From Polaromonas sp. (GTDB lineage Bacteria; Pseudomonadota; Gammaproteobacteria; Burkholderiales; Burkholderiaceae_C): a stretch of DNA of 64,000 nucleotides. Positions 32,850 to 41,346 of this stretch are shown one piece after another. The notes below the pieces were generated by a model. That model made no database searches. It had not been told where the DNA came from and saw only the letters and a list, made by a program, of their open reading frames with translations. The first letter of the stretch is position 1. The number at the start of each line of letters is the position of its first letter. Both the position numbers and the translations under genes were made by a program. Location: positions 1 through 64,000 of the forward strand of contig NZ_JACDDD010000002.1 of the NCBI RefSeq assembly GCF_013817205.1, read 5' to 3'.

Positions 32850-34112
32850 ATGAAGGTCGCCGTCATAGGCGCCGGCATCATCGGCATCACCACCGCCTGG
32901 GAACTGGCCCGTGACGGCCACGAGGTCACGGTTTTCGAGCGCCGCGGCGCAGCCGCCGAAGAAGGCAGTTTTGCCAACGCTGGCGTGGTCGCACCCGGCT
33001 ACGTGACGCCCTGGGCCAGCCCGGGCATGCCGCGCAAGGTGCTGGGGCATCTGTTCAGCCGCCATGCGCCTGTCACCCTGGGCCTGCCGCTGTCCGGCAG
33101 CGAGCTGGCCTGGATGTGGAAATGGTGGCGCGCCTGCCGGCTTGAAACCTACCTGTCCAACCGCGCCCGGCTGCAGCGCCTGGCGTTCTACAGCCGGGAA
33201 CGGCTGCACCAGATCACGGCCGACCGGCAGCTCGAATACGACCGCAGTCCGGGCTATCTGGTGCTGCTGCGCGCCGAGGGCGATGCCCGCATGGTGGAGC
33301 TCGGCCTGCAGGTGTTGCGCGACGCCGGGGTGGCTTTCCGCCAGGTCGGTAGCGACGAAGCCCGCAAGATCGAGCCGGCGCTGAATCCGGACACGGCTTT
33401 TCTGGGCGCGATTCATCTGCCGGATGACGAGGTCGCCAACTGCCGGCAGTTCGCTCTGCTGCTCAAAACCGAAGCCCAGCGCCTCGGCGTGAATTTTGAG
33501 TTCAACAAGGCCGTAGCCCATATGGAACGGTCGCATCCAGCTACTTTTTTGATAGCAGGCGAAAGTGCGCCGCGCAGCTTCGACGCGGTGGTGCTGTGTG
33601 CCGGCCTGGCGTCGGCGAGGCTGCTCGGGCCGCTTGGCCTGAAGATTCCGCTGGCGGCGGTCTATGGCTATTCGATCAGCGCCTCAATTCGCGAGCCCCT
33701 CAACGCACCACGCAGCGCACTGATGGACGAACGCTACAAAGTCGCCATTTCGCGATTGGGCAACCGCGTGCGCGTGGCCGGCAGCGCCGAGCTTGGCGGC
33801 AACCCGGACAAAAAGCGGGCGGCCTCGGTGCAAACGCTGTACAAGGTGCTGCAGGACTGGTTTCCGGGCGCTGCACAAACCTCCAACACGGGCGCCAGCG
33901 TGCAAGAGTGGAAAGGCGCCCGTCCCATGCTGCCGGACGGCCCGCCCATCATCGGCGCCAGCGGCCTGCCCGGCCTGTGGCTCAACCTGGGCCACGGCTC
34001 CAGCGGCTGGGCCCTGAGTTGTGGCAGCGCGCGAGCTGTGGCCGACCTGGTAGCCGGCCACGCGCCAGCCATTGACATGGACGGGCTTGATGTGGGTCGG
34101 CTGACGCGCTGA
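32850..34112 (+). CDS. dadA: D-amino acid dehydrogenase small subunit / FAD-dependent oxidoreductase
   Basis: [59 protein letters not shown]. Confidence 0.92.
   Translation: MKVAVIGAGIIGITTAWELARDGHEVTVFERRGAAAEEGSFANAGVVAPGYVTPWASPGMPRKVLGHLFSRHAPVTLGLPLSGSELAWMWKWWRACRLETYLSNRARLQRLAFYSRERLHQITADRQLEYDRSPGYLVLLRAEGDARMVELGLQVLRDAGVAFRQVGSDEARKIEPALNPDTAFLGAIHLPDDEVANCRQFALLLKTEAQRLGVNFEFNKAVAHMERSHPATFLIAGESAPRSFDAVVLCAGLASARLLGPLGLKIPLAAVYGYSISASIREPLNAPRSALMDERYKVAISRLGNRVRVAGSAELGGNPDKKRAASVQTLYKVLQDWFPGAAQTSNTGASVQEWKGARPMLPDGPPIIGASGLPGLWLNLGHGSSGWALSCGSARAVADLVAGHAPAIDMDGLDVGRLTR
33498..33556 (-). repeat. Dispersed palindromic element (family 1) inside dadA
   Basis: Reverse strand GCTATCAAAAAAGTAGCTGGATGCGACCGTTCCATATGGGCTACGGCCTTGTTGAACTC. 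Confidence 0.65.
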
Positions 34113-34130
34113 CAGCCGCACAATCAGGCC

Positions 34131-35693
34131 ATGCACAAGCTCTCACACGCCCAGACGCTTCCCCTGCATGGTGTGGCGGCCACGCGCCGGCTGGAGCAGC
34201 AAGCGGCGGCGGCCCTGCCACCGCACACGCTGATGCAGCGCGCCGGGTTGGCGACGGCGCGCCTGGCGCGGGCACTGGCGCCGCATGCCCAGCAGATCTG
34301 GATCGCCTGCGGGCCGGGCAACAACGGCGGCGACGGCCTCGAAGCCGCCTGCCATCTGCACCAGTGGGGCAAAACAGTCACGGTGACCTGGCTGGGTGAA
34401 GCGGGCGAACGCGAGGGCAAGCTTCCCGCCGACGCGATGGCCGCGCTGCAGCGGGCCCGCTCCGCCGGTGTCCGCTTTGCCGACGCCCCGCCGCCCGGCG
34501 TCGACTTCGCCATCGACGCGCTGCTGGGCATAGGCGCCAGACCAGGAAGTGACGCCTCAGACGCCGGCGCCGCCCTGATCGCGCAATGGCTGCAATGGTT
34601 GCGCAACACCAGTCAGCCGGTGCTGGCACTGGACATTCCGAGCGGACTTGATGCCGATACGGGAACTGATTTTGCTCCTGAATCGATAGCTACTTGCGCC
34701 CGTCCAGCAAGGGCTGGAGCCCGTTTTTGTTTGAGTTTTTTGACCCTGAAGCCGGGTCTGTTCACCGCATCCGGAAGAGACCTCGCCGGGCAAGTCTGGT
34801 GGGACGACCTGGGCGTCACGGTTCCCGCAGAGAACACACCCGACGCCTGGCTGGCAGGGCAGGACTGCTGCAGTGCCGGCGGGCGCGCCGAGGTCCGCCA
34901 CAGCAGCCACAAGGGCACGTTCGGCGACGTGGCCGTCATTGGCGGCGAGTCGAAGGGCAGCACCCACATGGCCGGCGCCGCGCTGCTGGCCGGCCGTGCG
35001 GCCCTGCATGCCGGTGCCGGGCGGGTGTTTGTTGCCTTGCTGGGCAGCCCGAGCCTGACCCTGGACCCGCGGCAGCCCGAACTGATGTTTCGCAACCCCG
35101 GGGCTCTGGACTTGGCCCACCAGACAATCGTTTGCGGTTGTGGCGGCGGCAATGCCGTCGCCGCAGTACTGCCAAAAATTTTGTCGAAGGCGCCAGCCCT
35201 GGTGCTCGACGCCGATGGGCTCAACGCCGTGGCCGGTGACACGTCCCTGCAAGCCCTGCTGCGCGCCCGGGCTGCGAGAGGCTGGCGCACCATTCTGAGT
35301 CCGCATCCGCTGGAGGCCGCGCGCCTGCTCGGCAGCTGCACGACCGACGTGCAGTCGAACCGCCCGGAAGCGGCAAAGCGGCTCGCCACGCAATTTCAGT
35401 GTGTGGTGGTACTCAAGGGTTCCGGCACGGTGATTGCCGCGCCAGCCGCCATTCCGGTGATCAACCCTACCGGCAATGCGCGCTTGGCCACGGCCGGCAC
35501 CGGCGATGTGTTGGCAGGCATGTTGGGCGCGGCACTGGCCGCCGGGCTGCCGGCTTTTGAAGCTGCCTGCGGCGCGGTATTCCAGCATGGCCAGTTCGCG
35601 GACAACTGGCCGCCGGGGCAGGCACTGACCGCCTCGGAGTTAGCCCAGAACCATCAGGCCGATCTGCAGCAAGAGCAGCAGCACCAGCGCTGA
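34131..35693 (+). CDS. nnr: Bifunctional NAD(P)H-hydrate epimerase / ADP-dependent dehydratase
   Basis: YjeF N-domain (GPGNNGGDGLEAACHL) plus carbohydrate-kinase-like domain (NPTGNARLATAGTGDVLAGMLGAAL). Confidence 0.95.
   Translation: MHKLSHAQTLPLHGVAATRRLEQQAAAALPPHTLMQRAGLATARLARALAPHAQQIWIACGPGNNGGDGLEAACHLHQWGKTVTVTWLGEAGEREGKLPADAMAALQRARSAGVRFADAPPPGVDFAIDALLGIGARPGSDASDAGAALIAQWLQWLRNTSQPVLALDIPSGLDADTGTDFAPESIATCARPARAGARFCLSFLTLKPGLFTASGRDLAGQVWWDDLGVTVPAENTPDAWLAGQDCCSAGGRAEVRHSSHKGTFGDVAVIGGESKGSTHMAGAALLAGRAALHAGAGRVFVALLGSPSLTLDPRQPELMFRNPGALDLAHQTIVCGCGGGNAVAAVLPKILSKAPALVLDADGLNAVAGDTSLQALLRARAARGWRTILSPHPLEAARLLGSCTTDVQSNRPEAAKRLATQFQCVVVLKGSGTVIAAPAAIPVINPTGNARLATAGTGDVLAGMLGAALAAGLPAFEAACGAVFQHGQFADNWPPGQALTASELAQNHQADLQQEQQHQR
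34674..34735 (+). repeat. Dispersed palindromic element (family 1) inside nnr
   Basis: GCTCCTGAATCGATAGCTACTTGCGCCCGTCCAGCAAGGGCTGGAGCCCGTTTTTGTTTGAG. Confidence 0.85.
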
Positions 35694-36200
35694 CAGGTCG
35701 ACCCCGCCGATTTGCGGGATCACCCGGCGCAGCGGCGCCAGCAGGGGCTCGGTCAGGCGTCCCAGCAGGCCATATATCGGCGAGCCGGGCTGCACCCAGG
35801 AAGTGATCGCAAACGCCAGCACGGCGATAAAAGCCACCTGCAGGGCCACGCGCAGCAGCATCTTCAGCGCGCCCAGCAGCAAGGCCGGCAGCAACATGGG
35901 GCTGACAACCTGCATGGCGCCGGACAACATGCCGATCAGCAGCACACTGAGCAAAACATACAGCAGCGCCAGCACAAAGGCTGCCAGCACGCTGGCCCAG
36001 TCCACACGTGATTGCGCCACTGCGGTGGGCAGCACGCGGCGCAGGGGCTTGACGATCCAGTCGCTGACCGCCATCACGAAGATCCCCGGCTGAGCGCGCA
36101 TGTTGATGCGCAGGTAGTTCATCCAGGCGCGCAGCAGGGCCGCACCGATCAGCACAAAAAACAGTGTTTCAAGCAGAAACGCCAGGATCCGGATCAGCAT
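35640..36200 (-). CDS. YggT family membrane protein
   Basis: 186 aa, hydrophobic; WMNYLRINMRAQPGIFVMAVSDWIVKPLRRVLP, LAPLRRVIPQIGGVDLSALVLLLLLQ. Confidence 0.9.
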   Translation of the reverse strand: MLIRILAFLLETLFFVLIGAALLRAWMNYLRINMRAQPGIFVMAVSDWIVKPLRRVLPTAVAQSRVDWASVLAAFVLALLYVLLSVLLIGMLSGAMQVVSPMLLPALLLGALKMLLRVALQVAFIAVLAFAITSWVQPGSPIYGLLGRLTEPLLAPLRRVIPQIGGVDLSALVLLLLLQIGLMVLG

Positions 36201-36205
36201 GCTGC

Positions 36206-38590
36206 TCAGCGCCTGGGTTTCTTGCTGCCGGATTTGCGGCTGGCGCTGCCGGCAGACTTCTTGACCGCCGCTTTCAGCGACTGGATCGGGGAGGCCGCCG
36301 TGCGGCTGCCTCCGGCGCTGCTGCCACGTCCACTGGCGCCTTGCCCGCTTCGCTTGTCGCCGCGTTTTTCCGCACGTTTGTCGCCACGCTCACCGGCGCC
36401 ACGGGCCGATCCGCGCTCCTGCTCGGGCAGGTCGCCGGCGCGCCCGCCAGTCTTGTCCTTCATGGCCCGCGTCAGCAACTCCTCGCCCTCGCGAACCAGG
36501 CGGAAGTCGATCTTGCGGCCGTCCAGGTCCACGCGGCTGACCTGCACCCGCACCCGTGTGCCGATGGCATAACGGATGCCGGTGCGTTCGCCACGCAACT
36601 CCTGGCGCGCCTCGTCGAACTTGAAGTACTCGCCACCCAGTTCAGTGATGTGCACCAGGCCTTCGACATACATGGCGTCCAGTGTCACGAAGATGCCAAA
36701 GCCGGCAGCCGAGGTGACCACACCGCCGAACTCCTCGCCCAGGTGTTCGCGCATGTATTTGCACTTGAGCCAGGCTTCGACGTCGCGGCTGGCCTCGTCG
36801 GCGCGCCGCTCATTCGCGCTGCAATGCAGGCCGGCGGCCAGCCACGCCAGCTGGTCCACACTGAATTTTTTCGGCTTTTGCGTTGGGTCGCTGACACGCG
36901 ATGCCAGCCGCTTGGACAACTTGGCCTCGGCCTCCCCCGGCGTCGGCAGGGTCGGCAACTGGTAAGTCGTCTGGTTCAGGATGGCCTTGATGACGCGGTG
37001 CACCAGCAGGTCGGGGTAGCGCCGGATCGGGCTGGTGAAGTGGGTGTAGGCCTCGTAGGCTAGGCCGAAGTGGCCGTTGTTCATCGGCGTGTAAATCGCC
37101 TGCTGCATGGAGCGCAGCAGCATGGAATGGATTTGCTGCGCATCGGCACGGTCCTTGGTCGCCACGGCAATTTGCTGGAATTCGCCGGGGCTCGGGTCGT
37201 CGCTGATGGTCATGCCCAGGCCGATGGCCTTGAGGTAGTTGCGCAGCATGTCTTTTTTCTCGGGTGTCGGCCCTTCGTGCACCCGGAACAGGCCCACATG
37301 TTTGCTCTGCGAGATGTAGTCGGCTGAACACACATTGGCCGCCAGCATGGATTCCTCGATCAGCCGGTGCGCAACGTTGCGTGTGCGCGGCACGATTTTT
37401 TCAATCCGGCCGGCGTCGTCGCAGACGATCTGGGTTTCGGTGGTTTCAAAATCCACCGCACCACGAACGCTGCGCTCCTTGAGCAATGCCTGGTAGACGT
37501 CGTGCAGGTCCAGTAGGTGCGGCACCAGGACCTTGCGCTGCGTCGCCTCGGGCCCGCGCGTGTTGCCGAGGATGGCAGCGACTTCGGTGTAGGTGAAACG
37601 CGCGTGGCTGAACATAACGGCCGGGTAAAACTGGTAGGCGTGAACCTCACCCTTGGCGTTGACCAGCATGTCGCAGACCATGCACAGGCGCTCGACATTC
37701 GGGTTGAGCGAACACAGGCCGTTGGACAGTTTTTCCGGCAGCATGGGAATCACGCGGCGAGGGAAATAAACACTGGTCGCACGGTCGTAGGCATCGACGT
37801 CGATCGCGCTGCCCGTCTCGACATAGTGACTGACATCAGCAATCGCGACCAGCAGGCGCCATCCTTTGCCGCGCCCCACCTTGGTCGGCTCGCAATAAAC
37901 TGCGTCGTCGAAATCCCGGGCGTCTTCGCCGTCGATGGTCACCAGCGGAACGTCGGTCAGGTCCACGCGGCCTTTTTTATCCGCCGCCCGCACCCCATCG
38001 GGCAGGGCGCGCGCGAGGGCCAACGCTGCATCACTGAACTCATGCGGCACACCATATTTGCGCACGGCGATTTCAATCTCCATGCCGGGATCGTCGATCT
38101 CGCCGAGCACTTCCTTGACGCGCCCCACCGGCTGGCCGAACAGCGCTGGCGGCTCGGTCAGTTGCACCACCACAATCTGGCCGGTTTTGGCAGTACCCGT
38201 GGCCCCCTTGGGGATCAGCACATCCTGACCATAACGCTTGTCTTCCGGCGCCACCAGCCAGACACCGCTTTCCTGCAGCAGACGGCCAATGATGGGGTTG
38301 GATGAACGCTCGATGATTTCGGTGACCCGTCCTTCGGGACGGTTCTTGCGGTCGTGCCGCACGATGCGCGCCTTGACACGGTCCTTGTGCAACACGGCAC
38401 GCATTTCATTGGGCGGCAGGTAGATATCGGCCTCGCCGTCGTCGCGTTGCACGAAGCCGTGGCCATCACGGTGGCCCGAAACAGTGCCTTCAAATTCGGC
38501 AAGCAGCCCGGCGCCCTGGCCGGTACTTTGGGTAGTTGTTTTGATAACTGATCTCTCTTCTTGAGATGGTTGATTGTCGAAATTCAGCAA
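36206..38590 (-). CDS. rnr: Ribonuclease R (start uncertain; no good ATG upstream, TTG near 38590 possible, open frame extends to 38767)
   Basis: RNB domain DVPLVTIDGEDARDFDDAVYC..., S1 domain near C-terminus, basic Ser/Lys/Gly-rich tail. Confidence 0.95.
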   Translation of the reverse strand: MLNFDNQPSQEERSVIKTTTQSTGQGAGLLAEFEGTVSGHRDGHGFVQRDDGEADIYLPPNEMRAVLHKDRVKARIVRHDRKNRPEGRVTEIIERSSNPIIGRLLQESGVWLVAPEDKRYGQDVLIPKGATGTAKTGQIVVVQLTEPPALFGQPVGRVKEVLGEIDDPGMEIEIAVRKYGVPHEFSDAALALARALPDGVRAADKKGRVDLTDVPLVTIDGEDARDFDDAVYCEPTKVGRGKGWRLLVAIADVSHYVETGSAIDVDAYDRATSVYFPRRVIPMLPEKLSNGLCSLNPNVERLCMVCDMLVNAKGEVHAYQFYPAVMFSHARFTYTEVAAILGNTRGPEATQRKVLVPHLLDLHDVYQALLKERSVRGAVDFETTETQIVCDDAGRIEKIVPRTRNVAHRLIEESMLAANVCSADYISQSKHVGLFRVHEGPTPEKKDMLRNYLKAIGLGMTISDDPSPGEFQQIAVATKDRADAQQIHSMLLRSMQQAIYTPMNNGHFGLAYEAYTHFTSPIRRYPDLLVHRVIKAILNQTTYQLPTLPTPGEAEAKLSKRLASRVSDPTQKPKKFSVDQLAWLAAGLHCSANERRADEASRDVEAWLKCKYMREHLGEEFGGVVTSAAGFGIFVTLDAMYVEGLVHITELGGEYFKFDEARQELRGERTGIRYAIGTRVRVQVSRVDLDGRKIDFRLVREGEELLTRAMKDKTGGRAGDLPEQERGSARGAGERGDKRAEKRGDKRSGQGASGRGSSAGGSRTAASPIQSLKAAVKKSAGSASRKSGSKKPRR

Positions 38591-38715
38591 AAAACGCGCC
38601 GGTGACCGGTCCGCATCTGCTTGTTGTGGGAGCAGCCAAAACAGCTGCAATGTGGACGAAAATTTTTGAAGTCCGCCCCGGAAAAACCATTCTGTAATGG
38701 TACACTGCTGGCTGT

Positions 38716-38800
38716 GCCCGGGTGGCGGAATTGGTAGACGCGCACGGTTCAGGTCCGTGTATCGCAAGATGTGGAGATTCGAGTTCTCTCCCGGGCACCA
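38716..38800 (+). tRNA. tRNA-Leu (anticodon CAG)
   Basis: GCCCGGGTGGCGGAATTGGTAGACGCGCACGGTTCAGGTCCGTG...GAGATTCGAGTTCTCTCCCGGGCACCA; class II with variable arm and encoded CCA. Confidence 0.96.
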
Positions 38801-38833
38801 GATACAACAAAACCAGCAAAAACTGGAGCTAAC

Positions 38834-38867
38834 AAGGCCGCTGCCAACCCAGCGGCCTTTTTGCTTT
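38834..38867 (+). terminator. Rho-independent terminator downstream of tRNA-Leu
   Basis: AAGGCCGCTG-CCAACC-CAGCGGCCTT followed by TTTTGCTTTC. Confidence 0.8.
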
Positions 38868-38900
38868 CAGGCGCCTTGCAAGCCACCGTTGCAGGCTTTC

Positions 38901-40310
38901 TCAGACCGGTAGAGCCACCAGGTCGTGGCCCTGGGTTCCAACAATCCGGGCCTTGGTGAATTCCCCGACTTTCAGCGTCTTGCTTATTTTTTCCGGTGGC
39001 AACAGCTTCACCACGCCATCGATCTCGGGCGCATCGGCATAACTGCGGCCCACGCCGCCTTTTTTGCCCATGCCAGGGGCCGAATCCACCAGTACCTGCA
39101 TGGTGGCACCCACGCGCTGCTGCAGCTTCTGGCTGGAGACCGCCTCGGCCACCGCCATGAAGCGCGCCCTGCGCTCTTCACGCAGTTCCGTCGGCAGCAT
39201 GCCGGGCAACTGGTTGGCGGTAGCGCCGTCCACCGGGCTGTAGGCAAAGCAGCCGGCACGGTCAATCTTCGCTTCGCGCATGAAGTCAAGCAGGTGCTCG
39301 AACTCGGCCTCGGTCTCGCCAGGAAAGCCGGCAATGAAAGTGCTGCGAATCACGATCTCTGGGCACATCTCGCGCCAACGCGCGATACGCTCCAAGTTTT
39401 TCTCGCCGCTGGCCGGACGCTTCATGCGTTTGAGCACGTCGGGATGGCTGTGCTGCAGCGGAACGTCGAGGTAAGGCAGCACCTTGCCGCTGGCCATCAG
39501 GGGAATGATCTCGTCAACGCTGGGGTACGGGTACACATAGTGCAAACGCACCCAGGCGCCGTAGGGCTCGGCGATCTCGCCTAGCGCCTGCACCAGTTCC
39601 AGCATGCGGGTCTTGACGGGCTTGCCGTCCCAGAAACCGGTGCGGTACTTGACGTCTACGCCGTAGGCCGAAGTGTCCTGGCTGATCACCAGCAATTCCC
39701 TGACGCCGCCTTCAAACAGTGCGCGCGCCTCACCCAGCACATCACCAATCGGGCGCGACACCAGGTCGCCGCGCATCGAAGGGATGATGCAGAAGGTGCA
39801 GCGGTGGTTGCAGCCTTCGCTGATCTTCAGGTAGGCATAGTGGCGAGGTGTCAGTTTGATGCCTGCAATGCCGAAGGAGTTAGGCACCAGGTCCACAAAC
39901 GGGTCGTGCGGCTTGGGCAGATTCAAGTGCACAGCATCCATCACCTCCTGGGTGGCGTGTGGGCCGGTGACGGCGAGCACACTGGGGTGCATTTGTCGCA
40001 CCAGATTGCCACCGCCATCGCCAGATTTGGCGCCCAGGCAACCGGTCACGATGACGCGGCCGTTTTCAGCCAACGCTTCGCCGATGGTGTCCAGGCTTTC
40101 CTTCACGGCATCGTCGATAAATCCGCAGGTGTTGACGATGACGAGGTCCGCACCCTCAAAGGTTTTGGAGGTCTGGTAACCCTCGGCGCTCAGTTGCGTG
40201 AGGATCAGTTCAGAATCGGTCAAGGCCTTGGGGCAACCGAGGCTGACAAAGCCGACGCGCGGGACCTTGTTCGGGGATGTGATGGGTGCGGGGGAAGGGA
40301 CAGAACTCAT
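38901..40310 (-). CDS. rimO: Ribosomal protein S12 methylthiotransferase RimO
   Basis: [27 protein letters not shown]; radical [21 protein letters not shown]. Confidence 0.97.
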   Translation of the reverse strand: MSSVPSPAPITSPNKVPRVGFVSLGCPKALTDSELILTQLSAEGYQTSKTFEGADLVIVNTCGFIDDAVKESLDTIGEALAENGRVIVTGCLGAKSGDGGGNLVRQMHPSVLAVTGPHATQEVMDAVHLNLPKPHDPFVDLVPNSFGIAGIKLTPRHYAYLKISEGCNHRCTFCIIPSMRGDLVSRPIGDVLGEARALFEGGVRELLVISQDTSAYGVDVKYRTGFWDGKPVKTRMLELVQALGEIAEPYGAWVRLHYVYPYPSVDEIIPLMASGKVLPYLDVPLQHSHPDVLKRMKRPASGEKNLERIARWREMCPEIVIRSTFIAGFPGETEAEFEHLLDFMREAKIDRAGCFAYSPVDGATANQLPGMLPTELREERRARFMAVAEAVSSQKLQQRVGATMQVLVDSAPGMGKKGGVGRSYADAPEIDGVVKLLPPEKISKTLKVGEFTKARIVGTQGHDLVALPV

Positions 40311-40375
40311 GCTTGTATTGTCTCAGAGCGGGCTGTCAGGCGCCGGTCCCTCAGCAAAGCACCTTCAGGACGGTG

Positions 40376-40972
40376 TCAGCGCTTGAGCCCGAGCGCAGCC
40401 AGCATCTGCTCGCTCTGCTTTTGCATCTGCTCCTGCATTTGGGTGAACACGGTTTTGGACTGCTCGACGTAGCTGCCCATCATGCCCTGCATCATCGGCG
40501 ACTGAGCGTTCATGAACTGCGCCCACAATTCAGGCGTGAGGCCTTTAGACTGCTCGCTCATCTTGACCTGCAAGTCCATGAAGGACTGGACGTTTTTTTC
40601 GAGATAGCTGCCCATGAAGCTCTGCATCGCATTGCCGTAAAAACGGATGATGTTGCCCAGCACCGCCTCGGTGAACATGGGGGCGCCACCGGTCTCTTCT
40701 TCGAGGATGATCTGCAGCATGATGCTGCGCGTCAGGTCTTCGCCAGTCTTGGCATCACGCACAACAAAGTCGGCGGTGGCCATCACGAGTTGCTTGACGT
40801 CGGCCAGCGTGATGTAGGTTGAGGTGTCGGTGTCGTAGAGCCGGCGATTCGGGTACTTCTTGATGATGCGCGTTTTGGCGGTCTTGCCCTTGCCTGCAGC
40901 GGCTTTGCCGGACAACGGGCCCGGGTTGGCGGCGTGGTTGTTTGGCGAACTGACGGGCTTGCTTTTTGGCAC
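40376..40972 (-). CDS. phaR: Polyhydroxyalkanoate synthesis repressor PhaR
   Basis: RIIKKYPNRRLYDTDTSTYITLADVKQLVMATADFVVRDAKTGEDLTRSIMLQIILEEE. Confidence 0.95.
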   Translation of the reverse strand: MPKSKPVSSPNNHAANPGPLSGKAAAGKGKTAKTRIIKKYPNRRLYDTDTSTYITLADVKQLVMATADFVVRDAKTGEDLTRSIMLQIILEEETGGAPMFTEAVLGNIIRFYGNAMQSFMGSYLEKNVQSFMDLQVKMSEQSKGLTPELWAQFMNAQSPMMQGMMGSYVEQSKTVFTQMQEQMQKQSEQMLAALGLKR

Positions 40973-41110
40973 TGGGCGAACTCCTGCGATGGCTGCCTGT
41001 GCCGATGCGCAGGACGGACTTTCATTCTAGGAAGTATGTATACCAACAATCCCCTTGGTTTACCCTGTGTGCACTGCGGAGACCGCAGCGATCAGGAAAC
41101 TCCGGGAATT

Positions 41111-41187
41111 TGGTAGGCGCGATTGGACTCGAACCAACGACCCCCACCATGTCAAGGTGGTGCTCTAACCAGCTGAGCTACGCGCCT
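41111..41187 (-). tRNA. tRNA-Val (anticodon GAC)
   Basis: Reverse strand AGGCGCGTAGCTCAGCTGGTTAGAGCACCACCTTGACATGGTGGGGGTCGTTGGTTCGAGTCCAATCGCGCCTACCA; loop TTGACAT. Confidence 0.95.
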
Positions 41188-41227
41188 AAGGACTGTTCGA
41201 CCTCGCCATTGTAGCAGGAGAATATGG

Positions 41228-41300
41228 CCCCCACGCTCGTGCACTGCGTGTAACTCGCTGCCCCCCGAGGGGGCGCGTTTTCCTTGGGGCGGCCCTGCGG
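41228..41300 (+). repeat. GC-rich dispersed element (family 2, short subtype) between relA and tRNA-Val
   Basis: CCCCCACGCTCGTGCACTGCGTGTAACTCGCTGCCCCCCGAGGGGGCGCGTTTTCCTTGGGGCGGCCCTGCGG. Confidence 0.85.
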
Positions 41301-41346
41301 AAAACTTCTCGCATTCTTCTCACTGCAGCTGGTGACCACACCCGCA

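Noticed and set aside
32498-32977. In-frame N-terminal extension of rpsB in the ORF track
   Set aside because: The canonical S2 start MSTSMREML is at 32497; the upstream part reads through a promoter-like region and is not S2-like.
38530-38580. TTTTGATAACTGATCTCTC near the rnr start as a family 1 copy
   Set aside because: No TGCGC arm and no AAGGGCTGG segment; rejected as coincidence.
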